64,000 nucleotides of DNA. Origin: JBOGEN01 sp050743265 (GTDB lineage: Bacteria > Actinomycetota > Actinomycetes > JBOGEN01). The translations under genes were made by a program, and so were the position numbers. Each line of letters opens with the position of its first letter. Positions within the stretch are counted from its first letter, which is position 1. This document shows, one piece after another, positions 34,577 through 45,000 of this stretch. The stretch spans positions 33,498 to 97,497 of the forward strand of contig JBOGEN010000203.1 of assembly GCA_050743265.1 (NCBI GenBank), read 5' to 3'. The notes under the pieces are model-generated. The model was not told the DNA's origin, made no database searches, and worked only from the letters and a program-made list of their open reading frames with translations.

Positions 34577-35983
34577 ATGGATCCGCGATCGGCCGACCCG
34601 ACGGGAGCACCCGCCCCTGGCGACGTCCTCGAGAAGGGCCCGACCGGCGAGCTCGCCCAGTTCATCGCGAGCCTGTCCTGGTCGGACATCCCCGAGGACG
34701 TGACACACCAGGCCAAGCGATGCTTCATCGACTGGCTCGGGGTCACCCTTGCCGGGTCGGCCGATCCGTCCGCCGAGATCGTGCTGTCCCTCGCCGACGA
34801 GATGGGATCCGACGAGTCCGCCACCGTGGTCGGGTCCGGCCGGCGGGTCCCGCTGGGCGCCGCGGCCCTCGCCAACGGCTTCCTGGCCCACGTCCAGGAC
34901 TATGACGACACCTACAACCCGGCGCGTACCACCGTCCACGGGAGCGCTCCGGTGTGGCCGGTCGTCCTCGCGCTCGGTGAACGGAGCCGTCTCGACGGAT
35001 GCCGGGCCCTGGCAGCGTTCGTCGCCGGGTTCGAGACACAGATCAGGGTCGCGCTCGCCGCCGGGCCGTCACACTACGAGGCCGGCTGGCACGTCACGGG
35101 TACGGTCGGCCATCTCGGGGCGGCAGCGGCGGCAGCGAGCGTCCTCTCACTTCCTCCGGCCGAGGTGGCCCACGCGCTCGGTGCCGCGGCCACACAGGCG
35201 GCCGGCCTCAAGGGCGTGTACGGGACCATGGGCAAGGCGCTGCACCCGGGCAAGGCCGCCATGGACGGGCTCCTGGCCGCGCTCCTGGCCCGGCGCGGGT
35301 TCACCGCGACCACGTCGATCCTGGAACGTCCGCGGGGGTTCCTCGAGGTGATGTCCCCCGACCCGCAGCCCGAGCTCGCCGCCACGGGTCTCGGAGAGAC
35401 GTGGACGCTGCGCGACAACGGCTTCAAGCCCTACCCGTGCGGCTCCCTGACCCACCCGACGATCGAGGCGGTCCTCGGGCTCCGGCGCGAGCACGGGCTC
35501 GAACCGGAGCAGATCGAGTCGATCTCCGCCGTCGTCAACGACTACGTGTCGTGGGTGACGGGCAAACCGGAGCCCGAGACCGGCCTGGAGGCGAAGTTCA
35601 GCATCTTCCACTGCGCCGCCGTCGCAGCAGTCGACGGTGTCGCGAGCATCCACCAGTTCGAGGACGTGCGGGTCAACGACCCCGCTGTCGTCAGCATGCG
35701 CGGCAAGGTACGCATCGCCGTCGACGACGCCCTGCCGAAGGATGCCGCCTCGGTCATCCTGACGCTCACCGACGGGCGCCAGCTGACCTCGACGGTCGTG
35801 CACAACAAGGGGACCCCGGACAAGCCCATGCCCGACGCCGAGGTCGAAGAGAAGTTCCTGACCCTCGCCTCACCGCTCCTCGGCAGCGACACCGCCCGGC
35901 GAGTCGCCGAGCTGTCCTGGAATCTCGAGGAGTGCGCGGAGATCGCCGAGGTCGCCGAGCTCTGCCGTGGACAGGCGCGATGA
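34577..35983 (+). CDS. MmgE/PrpD family protein
   Basis: A 468-residue member of the MmgE/PrpD family (2-methylcitrate dehydratase, cis-aconitate decarboxylase and relatives). Recognised by the helical N-terminal domain (AKRCFIDWLGVTLAGSADPS, ANGFLAHVQDYDDTY, HGSAPVWPVVLAL, AFVAGFETQIRVA), GWHVTGTVGHLGAAAAAA, KALHPGKAAMDGLLAALLARRGFTA and FKPYPCGSLTHPTI. It starts nine bases after tctC; TTG at 34565 is an in-frame alternative. In this island it probably dehydrates or decarboxylates the imported acid or a derivative. Confidence 0.9.
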   Translation: MDPRSADPTGAPAPGDVLEKGPTGELAQFIASLSWSDIPEDVTHQAKRCFIDWLGVTLAGSADPSAEIVLSLADEMGSDESATVVGSGRRVPLGAAALANGFLAHVQDYDDTYNPARTTVHGSAPVWPVVLALGERSRLDGCRALAAFVAGFETQIRVALAAGPSHYEAGWHVTGTVGHLGAAAAAASVLSLPPAEVAHALGAAATQAAGLKGVYGTMGKALHPGKAAMDGLLAALLARRGFTATTSILERPRGFLEVMSPDPQPELAATGLGETWTLRDNGFKPYPCGSLTHPTIEAVLGLRREHGLEPEQIESISAVVNDYVSWVTGKPEPETGLEAKFSIFHCAAVAAVDGVASIHQFEDVRVNDPAVVSMRGKVRIAVDDALPKDAASVILTLTDGRQLTSTVVHNKGTPDKPMPDAEVEEKFLTLASPLLGSDTARRVAELSWNLEECAEIAEVAELCRGQAR

Positions 35984-36735
35984 CCTCGTCGAGCGCACAC
36001 GGCTCACCCCCGGGCGGTCCCGTTGCCGTCGTCACCGGCGCGGGTCGGAACATCGGCCGCGCCATCGCCCTCGAGCTCGCCTCCTCCGGTGCACACGTCG
36101 TGGTCGTCGTACGCCGAAACACGGAGGAGGCGGAGGCTGTCGCCGCGGAGGTCCGAGAACGCGGTCGCGACGCGGTGGCCTGTACGGCGGACGTCCGATC
36201 CGCGGACGCGATCGCCGACGTCGTCGCGGAAGCCACCCGTCTCGGCCCGCCGACGATCCTGGTGAACAACGCGGCGCTCCGGCCCGAAGCCCCGTTTCTC
36301 GACCTGACCAGCGACAAGTGGCACGAGGTGATCAGCGTCATCCTGGACGGCGCGTTCGTCTGCGCCCAGGCCGTCCTCCCTCACATGCTCCAGGCCGGAT
36401 GGGGGCGCGTCATCAACATCGCCGGTGTCACCGGACAGACGGGGGCCCCCGAACGGGCGCACGTCGTGACGGCGAAGGCCGGGCTCATCGGGTTCACCAA
36501 GGCGCTCGCGCACGAGTACGCCCCGTACAACATCACCGTCAACGCCGTGTCCCCCGGAACCATCGACACCACCCGGACCTTCCGCCAGCCGCTGCACCAC
36601 GCCCTGCGAACGGTGCCCGTCGGGCGACCGGGCCGCCCGGACGAGGTGGCCGCGATGGTGCGGTACCTGACGTCAGCGCAGGCCGCGTACGTCACCGGAC
36701 AGACTCTGAACGTCAACGGAGGCCTTCTCACCTGA
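35980..36735 (+). CDS. SDR-family protein lacking the catalytic Ser and Tyr
   Basis: A 251-residue short-chain dehydrogenase/reductase fold: NAD(P) site AVVTGAGRNIGRAIALEL, the NNA motif (ILVNNAALRP), and the C-terminal ISPG-like VNAVSPGTIDTT and YVTGQTLNVNGG. Its start overlaps the MmgE/PrpD stop (ATGA). At the active site the usual Ser and YxxxK are altered: it reads VINIAGVTGQTGAPERAHVVTAKAG, so Val replaces Tyr, no Ser occupies the normal position, and only Lys remains. It may be non-catalytic, or use a different chemistry (for example a lyase or a binding role). Confidence 0.88.
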   Translation: MTSSSAHGSPPGGPVAVVTGAGRNIGRAIALELASSGAHVVVVVRRNTEEAEAVAAEVRERGRDAVACTADVRSADAIADVVAEATRLGPPTILVNNAALRPEAPFLDLTSDKWHEVISVILDGAFVCAQAVLPHMLQAGWGRVINIAGVTGQTGAPERAHVVTAKAGLIGFTKALAHEYAPYNITVNAVSPGTIDTTRTFRQPLHHALRTVPVGRPGRPDEVAAMVRYLTSAQAAYVTGQTLNVNGGLLT

Positions 36736-36851
36736 CCCGGACGAGCGACCCGGGGCGGTCGCACGGGCGTCGCCCTGCTTCGGCCGCCGTCCGTACCCGT
36801 TCCCGCACGCAGAAGCACTGCTCGAACCGCCAGACCGGAAGGGACACCCGG

Positions 36852-37244
36852 ATGCGCATCCGACACCTCGGCGTCGTGGTCGCTGACCTGGAGAAGACCG
36901 CAGAGTTCTACGAGAACGTGCTCGGGTTCACGCGGCTGGGCAGCGTCCGTACGCCGGGACACTTTCCCGGCCTGGCCCTGGACCTCAGTGACGGTGAGGT
37001 CAACTTCTCGCTCCTGCAGCCCCGGGAGGAGATCCCCCGGCAGCCCTGGTCCCAGGGGACGAGGGGCCCGAACCACATCGGGGTGACGGTGGAGAACACG
37101 GCCACGGTCGTGGCGGCGCTGCAGGAGCGTGGTGTCGAGGTCTACGGTGCCGAGGATGCAGACCCGCCGCGGTTCTTCAAGTTCCGCGATCCCGACGGCG
37201 TGGAGGTGGACGTCTCGACGCCGGACCGCGGCTGGAGGCACTAG
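36852..37244 (+). CDS. VOC-family (glyoxalase-like) protein
   Basis: A 130-residue vicinal oxygen chelate protein with the two beta-alpha-beta units: MRIRHLGVVVADLEKTAEFY with His5, and GPNHIGVTVENTATVVAAL with its metal His, then FRDPDGVEVDV with the closing acidic ligand. GGAAGGGAC precedes the ATG. The family includes methylmalonyl-CoA epimerases, dioxygenases and glyoxalases. Its place at the end of the TctABC/MmgE-PrpD/SDR unit suggests an epimerase or lyase step on the same substrate. Confidence 0.88.
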   Translation: MRIRHLGVVVADLEKTAEFYENVLGFTRLGSVRTPGHFPGLALDLSDGEVNFSLLQPREEIPRQPWSQGTRGPNHIGVTVENTATVVAALQERGVEVYGAEDADPPRFFKFRDPDGVEVDVSTPDRGWRH

Positions 37245-37285
37245 TCGAACGAAAACTCGGCGGCGACTCCCCGGACGCTGATCGG

Positions 37286-38557
37286 GTGAGATCGCGAGCC
37301 TGGCTGCCGCATCGGCTCACGCCCGCACGGCTTCATCGACGCCTCCCGCAACGGCCTGGGTGGCTCGTGGGCACCCTCGGGGTGTCGTTCCTGGTCCAGC
37401 TGGCCGTGTACGCCACTCGGCCGACGGTCTCCTATCGCGCACTGCAGCTCGGAGCGGACGGGCACACGCTGGGAGTCGTCGTCGCCGCGTACGCCGTGCT
37501 GTCCCTGGTGCTCGCGATACCCGTCGGCACATGGATCGACCGGTGGGGACACCGGCCGTTCCTGTTCGTCGGCGTCGCGTCGGTGTTCCTCGTCACCCTG
37601 GCGCTGCCCCGAGTGGACAGTCTCGTGGTGCTCGCCACGAGCCTCGCGCTGGTGGGCCTCGGCCACCTGCTCGTGACGGTCAGCGCACAGACACTGATCG
37701 CGGCCAAGGCCGGCAGGCAGGGCTCGCTCTCCGCGTTCAGCCTCTTCACCGTCGTCGTCTCGCTCGGCCAGCTCGCCGGGCCTCTCCTGTTGGGCGTCCT
37801 CGGTGGCTCGGGATCGGTCGACCAACGCGCACCCGCAGCGGCCGACGTCCAGGTGACCCCCGTCTTCCTGGCCGCCTCCGGGGCCGCGGGCGTGGCCCTG
37901 GCGGTGGTCTTCTGGCTGCCCAAGGAGCGCGCAGCCAGACGAGATCCCGACGCTCGGCAGGAGCGCCCCACCGGGATCGTGCGAGGCGGCCTGCGCGTGC
38001 TCCGGTCGCCCAACATGACGCGAGCCATGTTCATCAGCCTGTCGGTACTCGCCAGCGTCGACGTCCTCATCGCGTACCTGCCGGCCTACGGCGAGAGTTC
38101 CGGCCTCTCCGTGCGCACCGTCGGGCTACTGCTCGCGACGCTGTCGGGGGCGGGGCTGGCGTCACGGCTCCTCATGTGGCCGGCGGCACGGAGGATGGGG
38201 ATCGGCAGCGTCCTCGTCGTGTCCACGACGGTCGCCTGCGCGTCCGTGGCGCTGTTCCCGGCTCTGGTCTCGACGCCGTGGGCCCTGTTCCTGGTGATCG
38301 GCGGGGCTGGTCTCGGGCTCGGTCTCGGACAGCCCCTCACCCTCACCTGGGTTGCGCGTACCGCTCCGACCGAGATCCGGGGCACTGCACTCGGCGTTCG
38401 GCTTGCCGGCAACCGCCTGGGCCAGGTCGCCGTCCCGGCAGCCGTCGGGGCGCTCACCGGGGCCGCCGGTCTGGTGGCAGTCTTCTGGGCGGTCACCGCG
38501 ATGCTGGGCACCAGCGCACTCGTTGCCGTACGCGGACGCGCGTTCTTCGACGACTGA
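37286..38557 (+). CDS. Major facilitator superfamily transporter
   Basis: A 423-residue membrane protein with about twelve helices: first half VSFLVQLAVYATRPTVSYRAL, then the MFS loop motif VGTWIDRWGHRPFLFVG between helices 2 and 3; second half with IRGTALGVRLAGNRLGQVAVPAAVGALTG. The GTG at 37286 is the only start that keeps the first helix. The substrate is unknown; it could export or import compounds of the neighbouring island or be independent. Confidence 0.88.
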   Translation: MRSRAWLPHRLTPARLHRRLPQRPGWLVGTLGVSFLVQLAVYATRPTVSYRALQLGADGHTLGVVVAAYAVLSLVLAIPVGTWIDRWGHRPFLFVGVASVFLVTLALPRVDSLVVLATSLALVGLGHLLVTVSAQTLIAAKAGRQGSLSAFSLFTVVVSLGQLAGPLLLGVLGGSGSVDQRAPAAADVQVTPVFLAASGAAGVALAVVFWLPKERAARRDPDARQERPTGIVRGGLRVLRSPNMTRAMFISLSVLASVDVLIAYLPAYGESSGLSVRTVGLLLATLSGAGLASRLLMWPAARRMGIGSVLVVSTTVACASVALFPALVSTPWALFLVIGGAGLGLGLGQPLTLTWVARTAPTEIRGTALGVRLAGNRLGQVAVPAAVGALTGAAGLVAVFWAVTAMLGTSALVAVRGRAFFDD

Positions 38558-38853
38558 GGTCTCCTGACCGCGGGAGGAGCGGGCGCGTCGCGGTGACCGT
38601 GGACGGCGCACGTCGGCGCGAGCGTGACCCGGCCGAACTCGGTCAGAACTGGACAAGCAGCACCGCCCGCCGGTGGCTGCAGGCGGTGAGACCGCCCAGG
38701 GGGGACCGTTTCAGTCCGACGCCCCGTGTCCTCTTCCGTACCGACCCGGACTCCGACAACCGCCGCGGCGAGTGCCACGAAGCAGCCCCGGACCAGGTGA
38801 GGCGGGTGTCAGGGCTCGCACGCCGCCTGGCTCTGACATCCCAAATACGGAGG
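38558..38853. other. Intergenic region upstream of the ECF41 promoter
   Basis: No gene, RNA or repeat was recognised. Open frames crossing it are fragments of the other strands of neighbouring genes. Confidence 0.35.
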
Positions 38854-38881
38854 TGTCACACCCGGCCCTGGCTGTCTCGTC
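38854..38881 (+). promoter_or_regulatory. ECF41-type promoter
   Basis: TGTCACA at 38854-38860 and CGTC at 38878-38881, spaced by 17 bases. This is the reported ECF41 promoter pattern (TGTCACA in the -35 and CGTC in the -10 region). It lies 42 bases before the epimerase gene that is followed by the ECF41 sigma gene, so the unit is probably autoregulated. Confidence 0.75.
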
Positions 38882-38923
38882 TCAGGCCTGTCAGCGACAT
38901 CTCAGGGGTAGAGAGGCAGTGAC

Positions 38924-39904
38924 ATGCGAGTCTTTGTGGCAGGAGCGGCCGGTGCGATCGGGACGCGGCTGGTGCCGCAGCTGGTCTCACGGGGACATCA
39001 GGTGACGGCGTCGACGCGCAGCCCGGCCAAGGTCGACCGGCTGCGTGCCCTCGGGGCCGAGCCGGTCGTGGTGGACGGGCTGGATGCGGCGGCGGTGGGT
39101 GAGGCCGTGGCGCGCGCAGAGCCGGACGCGGTGGTGCACCAGATGACGGCGCTGGCCGGCAAGCCCAACCTGCGCCGGTTCGACAGCTGGTTCGCGCTCA
39201 CCAACAGGCTGCGGACAGAGGGCACGGAACACCTGGTCGCAGCGGCCGAGGCCGCAGGCGTCGGCCGTTTCGTCGCCCAGAGCTACACCGGGTGGTCGAA
39301 CTCGCGTACGGGTGGCCCGGTCAAGACCGAGGACGACCCGCTGGACCCGCACCCAGCCAAGGCTCAGGCAGAGTCGATGGCAGGGCTGCAGTTCCTGGAC
39401 CGGGTGGTTCCGGCAGCCCGATCCGTCGTAGGGATCGTGCTCCGTTACGGCAACTTCTACGGGCCGGGCGCGTCGGAGTCGCTCGTCGAGCTGATTCGCA
39501 AACGCCAGATGCCGATCGTCGGTGACGGTGCCGGGGTGTGGTCGTGGACCCATCTCGACGATGCGGCGGCGGCAACGGTGGCCGGGGTGGAGCACGGTCG
39601 CAGGGGCATCTACAACGTCGTCGACGACGAGCCGGCCCCGGTCTCGGAGTGGCTGCCCTACCTGGCGGAGGCGGTCGGGGCCAGGCCGCCGATGCGGGTG
39701 CCGGTGTGGCTGGGTCGGTTGGCAGCCGGCCAGGTCACGGTCCAGTGGATGACGGAGGCCCGGGGTTCGTCGAACGACAAGGCGAAGCGGGAGCTCGACT
39801 GGCGGCCCACGTGGTCGACGTGGCGGGACGGTTTTCGCCTCGGCCTGACCGACTCCGCCGAGGCTGCGGCCGGCAACCACGTACGGAAGCGACCGGCACC
39901 ATGA
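38924..39904 (+). CDS. NAD-dependent epimerase/dehydratase, partner of ECF41 sigma factor
   Basis: A 326-residue Rossmann-fold protein of the extended SDR/NmrA type: VFVAGAAGAIGTRLVPQLVSRGH, DAVVHQMTALAG, FVAQSYTGWSN, RYGNFYGPGAS and WTHLDDAAAATVAGVEHG. A classical YxxxK is not obvious at the expected site (HPAKAQAE), so activity may differ from standard epimerases. It overlaps the sigma gene by ATGA. ECF41 genes are typically next to a carboxymuconolactone decarboxylase, oxidoreductase or epimerase gene, and this is the epimerase type. Confidence 0.88.
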   Translation: MRVFVAGAAGAIGTRLVPQLVSRGHQVTASTRSPAKVDRLRALGAEPVVVDGLDAAAVGEAVARAEPDAVVHQMTALAGKPNLRRFDSWFALTNRLRTEGTEHLVAAAEAAGVGRFVAQSYTGWSNSRTGGPVKTEDDPLDPHPAKAQAESMAGLQFLDRVVPAARSVVGIVLRYGNFYGPGASESLVELIRKRQMPIVGDGAGVWSWTHLDDAAAATVAGVEHGRRGIYNVVDDEPAPVSEWLPYLAEAVGARPPMRVPVWLGRLAAGQVTVQWMTEARGSSNDKAKRELDWRPTWSTWRDGFRLGLTDSAEAAAGNHVRKRPAP

Positions 39905-40938
39905 CAGGGACAGAACGCGGCCCTGGCGCCCACTCGGCGACGGGCGGGCGCTCCGGCCGCGGCCGGCGTTCCGACGCTCCCTCCGCAGAGGAGTCCGCGG
40001 CGTTCGTTGATCTGCGCCCGCTGCTGTTCTCCATCGCGTACCGGATGCTTGCCAGCGTGAGCGAGGCGGAGGACATGGTGCAGGAGACCTTCATCCGTTA
40101 CCAGCAGTCGCTCCGCGACGGCGTCACCATCGGGTCGCCCAAGGCGTACCTGTCTGCCGTGATCACGCGACTGTGCATCGACCACGTTCGGTCGGCTCCG
40201 AAGCGGCGCGAGGCATACGTCGGCCAGTGGTTGCCCGAGCCGTTGATCACCGACGCCGAGGCGTCCGATCCGGCGGCTCACGCGGAGCAGGCAGACTCCC
40301 TGTCGATGGCGTTCCTGCTCGTGCTGGAGAGGCTGAACCCGGTCGAGCGTGCGGTCTTCCTGCTCCACGACGTGTTCGGCTACGGCTTCGGGGAGATCGC
40401 GGCCATCGTCGACAAGAGCGAGGCGAACTGCAGGCAGCTGGCCGCCCGGGCCCGTCGTCACATCACGGCGGAGAAGCCACGCTTCGAAGCGTCGCGCGAG
40501 CGGCGCGACCGGTTGGCCGAGCGTTTCCTCGCGGCGTTCCGCGAGGGCGACCTCGACGGTCTTGTCGACATGCTCGCCGACGACGTCGTCGCCTACGGTG
40601 ACGGTGGTGGCAAGGCGCCGCAGTGGGTCATGCCGATCCTCGGCGCCGATCGCGTCGCCCGGCTGTTCGTCGGGATGAGTCGCGAGATGCGCGAGCACGA
40701 GATCGTGATCGAGCCGCACCAGGTGAACGGCCAGCCAGGCGCCGCGCTACGCACCCCGGACGGTCGGCTGATCAACGTCTTCTCCCTCGACATCGTCGAC
40801 GGTGTGGTCCAGACCGTGCGGTCGGTGATCAACCCCGACAAGCTGAGCCACATCGGCCCGGTCGCCGACGCTCACGCCATGCGGAGAGAGCGCCGCGCGG
40901 AGCGGTCGCGTGATGCTGAACGGGAGGACGGTCGCTGA
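39901..40938 (+). CDS. ECF41-type (SigJ-like) RNA polymerase sigma factor with SnoaL-like C-terminal domain
   Basis: A 345-residue sigma factor: region 2 (FSIAYRMLASVSEAEDMVQETFIRY, about 40-110), region 4 (LNPVERAVFLLHDVFGYGFGEIAAIV, about 145-200) and a C-terminal SnoaL-like extension (205-320). The extension carries the two ECF41 hallmarks: DGGG near residue 233 and NPDKL near 311. In this group the extension takes the place of an anti-sigma factor and tunes activity. The gene is coupled to the epimerase gene, and the matching promoter lies before that gene. Confidence 0.93.
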   Translation: MTGTERGPGAHSATGGRSGRGRRSDAPSAEESAAFVDLRPLLFSIAYRMLASVSEAEDMVQETFIRYQQSLRDGVTIGSPKAYLSAVITRLCIDHVRSAPKRREAYVGQWLPEPLITDAEASDPAAHAEQADSLSMAFLLVLERLNPVERAVFLLHDVFGYGFGEIAAIVDKSEANCRQLAARARRHITAEKPRFEASRERRDRLAERFLAAFREGDLDGLVDMLADDVVAYGDGGGKAPQWVMPILGADRVARLFVGMSREMREHEIVIEPHQVNGQPGAALRTPDGRLINVFSLDIVDGVVQTVRSVINPDKLSHIGPVADAHAMRRERRAERSRDAEREDGR

Positions 40939-40983
40939 GGAGAGTCATCGGTGAGCGAACCGGCCACACCACACTTAGTGGAG

Positions 40984-41057
40984 CCGAGCTCGGACGCCGA
41001 CTCGGGCGTCTCCACCCGCCGCGGCCGCCGACTCCTGCACAGCCTCGACCAGAAGAC
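40984..41057. repeat. Short dispersed repeat, copy 1 (HTH-gene tail relic)
   Basis: This segment resembles 50810-50882 at about 80 percent of positions with one single-base gap. Both contain GRRLLHSL in one frame and ELGRRLG in another, as if derived from the end of one DNA-binding protein gene. Confidence 0.5.
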
Positions 41058-41174
41058 ACGCACGCCGCGGCCAAGGACCGACAAGTGCACGCCGATCCGT
41101 GGCAACAGTCAGCCGACCGCAGCCAACGCTCCGAGAACACAGGATCGACGTCTGTGCACATGCGGACGCGCAGT

Positions 41175-41192
41175 TAGTCTGATATCGTACTA
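41175..41192. promoter_or_regulatory. Palindrome before the MarR gene
   Basis: TAGT, two bases, GATATC, two bases, ACTA, ending three bases before the ATG at 41195. An 18-base dyad of this kind right at a marR start is typical of an autoregulatory operator. Confidence 0.6.
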
Positions 41193-41194
41193 CC

Positions 41195-41629
41195 ATGCAG
41201 ACAGCGGCACCACAGGTGGAGAACCTGGGCTACCTGTTGGCCAAGGCCTCGCAGCGCTGGAACGAACTGCTCGTCGAGGCCTTCACTCGTGCCGGGTACG
41301 AGCAGGTGCGCGCCTCGTACGGTTCGGTCCTGCTTCCGCTCTGGGAACAGGACGGATTGCGGATGGGTGAGCTCGCTCAGCGGGCCCGTCTGAGCAAGCA
41401 GACCATGACCACCCTCGTACGCCTGGCCGAACGAGACGGCCTGGTCGCGCGCCACGCCGACCCGACGGACGGTCGCGCCACCCGGGTACGGCTCACCGAG
41501 ACCGCGATCGAGTTCGCTCCGGTCGCCGCCCACGAGATCAACCGGCTTCACCGGCGCATCAGGACCCATCTCGGGCGACAGGCCACCCATGCCTTCGCCG
41601 ACGCCCTGCACACCGTGAGTGACCTCTGA
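41195..41629 (+). CDS. MarR-family transcriptional regulator
   Basis: A 144-residue winged-helix regulator: LGYLLAKASQRWNELLVEAF, the recognition region DGLRMGELAQRARLSKQTMTTLVRLAERDGLVARHADPTDGRATRVRLT with the DxRxxR-like wing, and a C-terminal dimer helix. The palindrome at 41175-41192 ends three bases before the start. The SnoaL-like gene follows 16 bases downstream, so the pair is probably one operon under its own control. The ligand is unknown. Confidence 0.92.
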   Translation: MQTAAPQVENLGYLLAKASQRWNELLVEAFTRAGYEQVRASYGSVLLPLWEQDGLRMGELAQRARLSKQTMTTLVRLAERDGLVARHADPTDGRATRVRLTETAIEFAPVAAHEINRLHRRIRTHLGRQATHAFADALHTVSDL

Positions 41630-41645
41630 CGTGAGGGAGACCGCA

Positions 41646-42047
41646 ATGCCCGCCACCGCCCACGCACCGGAAGACGTCGTCGCGCTGTTCGCCGCTGCCC
41701 TGCATGAGGGAGACGTCGACGACGCCCTGTCCCTGTTCGAGTCCGACGCCGTCTTCGTCGCCCAACCGGACGGACCGCCACTCACCGGCCACGACGCGAT
41801 CCGGGACGCCCTGACGCAGTTCACGGCGATGAAACCCACGATGACGTCCCACATTCACAAGGTCGTCTCCACCGGGGACGTCGCCACGGTGCTCAACACC
41901 TGGCGACTCAAAGGGAGCACACCCTCAGGCGAGCTGATCGACATGGCCGGCACCAGCGCAGACGTCATGCGCCGACGGGCAGACGGCACCTGGGCCATCC
42001 TCATCGACGACCCCTGGGGAGCGTTCCAGCCCGCGACACCCAGCTAG
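41646..42047 (+). CDS. SnoaL/ketosteroid isomerase-like protein
   Basis: A 133-residue NTF2-like protein: DVVALFAAALHEGDVDDALSLFESDAVFVAQPDGPPLTGHDAIRDALTQF, then HKVVSTGDVATVLNTWRLKG and a typical end, RRADGTWAILIDDPWGAF. The start at 41646 follows GAGGGAGA. Such proteins serve as small hydrolases, isomerases or polyketide cyclases; many are of unknown role. Cotranscribed with the MarR gene. Confidence 0.85.
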   Translation: MPATAHAPEDVVALFAAALHEGDVDDALSLFESDAVFVAQPDGPPLTGHDAIRDALTQFTAMKPTMTSHIHKVVSTGDVATVLNTWRLKGSTPSGELIDMAGTSADVMRRRADGTWAILIDDPWGAFQPATPS

Positions 42048-42330
42048 TAGACGAGGCGCTTGTTCGCCACGACCTCGCGGTACTCGCCGCTGAACCACAT
42101 CTGCATCGTGCCGCTGGGGGGGTCTGCATCTCCATGCACACCAGACGGTTCCCGCCCACGCGCACGTCCATCCTCGCCACGGGGATGGCGGCACCGGCAG
42201 GGCCGTACCACGCGGCGAAGTGTTCCGGCTCGGTCCACATCCGCCAGACCAGGCCCGCCGGAGCGTCGAAGGCCGTCCGGATGTGGCCGGATCGGAGCGG
42301 CGGCACCTACGGGCTCCCATCTCACTCAGA
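42044..42330 (-). pseudogene. SRPBCC (AHSA1-like) protein, frameshifted and truncated
   Basis: The minus strand holds AFDAPAGLVWRMWTEPEHFAAWYGP and IPVARMDVRVGGNRLVCMEMQTP in one frame, then MQMWFSGEYREVVANKRLVY in the next, with the shift at a run of G/C (42115-42122). After RLVY a stop comes at once, so the second half of the 150-residue fold is missing. Length change in the homopolymer could also be a read error, but the truncation is separate evidence for decay. Confidence 0.75.
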
Positions 42331-42363
42331 CCGTTGACGGCCGTTAGCGAAGTGAGTAACTTC
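42322..42363 (+). promoter_or_regulatory. Promoter/operator P1 of the Liv operon (PaaX-type site)
   Basis: TTGACG at 42334-42339 and TAACTT at 42357-42362 with a 17-base spacer give a sigma-70-like promoter. It is framed by ACTCA at 42324-42328 and TGAGT at 42353-42357 (24 bases apart), and a 7-5-7 palindrome occupies 42347-42365. The whole 42 bases match the reverse complement of 49820-49861 at 32 positions. The GTG of the ABC gene is 50 bases downstream. Confidence 0.8.
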
Positions 42364-42412
42364 GCCCCACAACGCAGGGAGGGACGCTTCAAGCCCTCGT
42401 GAGAGGAAGACC

Positions 42413-44109
<1,697 letters not shown>

Positions 44110-44113
<4 letters not shown>

Positions 44114-45000
44114 GTCAGCTGATCGGCCTTGTCGTCAACGGGCTCTCCCTCGGCTGCATCTACGGGCTGATCGCGCTCGGCTTCGTGATCGTCTTCAAGT
44201 CCACGCGCGTCCTCAACTTCGCCCACGGGTCCGTGCTCCTGCTCGGCGCGTACGTCGTGGGTCGCACCCACGAGAGGGTCGGCTTTCCCTTGGCCGCCCT
44301 CATCGGGGTGGTCGTCGCCGCAGGCGCGGCGATGCTCGTCGAGTTCGTCGTGATGCGGCGTGTCCGTGGCGCCGACCTGGGGACGCTCGCGATTCTCACG
44401 ATCGGCGTCGATGTCCTCATGCTCACCGAGCTCACCCGCCGAATCGGCACCGACGTGCTGACCACCGGCGCGCCGTGGGGCACCGACGTCGTCCAGGTGG
44501 CCGGTTCCCCTGTTCCGTTGTCACGTCTCGTCGCTGCCGCAACGACGGTCGTCCTCGTCGCGGCGTTTGCGCTTGCCATGAAGTTCTCCGTGTGGGGGGT
44601 CGCGATGCGTTCGGCCGCCGAGGACGGCGAGACCGCCTCGCTCATGGGGGTCCGGCTGGGTCGGGTCGCACTGGCGGCCTGGGGATTGGCCGGTGCGCTC
44701 GCGGCGGTCGCCGGGATCTTCCTCACCTCGTTCCCCTCGCCCGGCATCAGCACCACGGCAGGGCTCACGGCGCTCGCGGCCATACCGGCGTGGGTCCTGG
44801 GCGGATTCGACTCGATCCCGGGCGCCCTCGTCGGCGGACTGATCACCGGGGTCGTGTCCTCGCTGGCCGCCGGGTACCAGAGCGAGCTCGCGTTCCTCGG
44901 ACGCGACCTCGGGGACGTGGCGCCCTACGCGGTGATGCTGCTGGTCCTCATGATCCGGCCGTCCGGGCTCTTCGGCACACGCGAGGTGAGCCGTGTCTGA
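44110..45000 (+). CDS. livH: LivH-type branched-chain amino acid ABC permease
   Basis: A 296-residue inner-membrane permease with about eight helices; the N-terminal LVVNGLSLGCIYGLIALGFVIVFKSTRVLNFAHGSV is the standard LivH entry, and the EAA-like loop (AAEDGETASLMGVRLGRV) is present. The start overlaps the ATPase stop (ATGA). Works with LivM and the fused ATPase. Despite the family name, such permeases also carry aromatic acids, amides or urea, so the substrate stays open. Confidence 0.93.
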
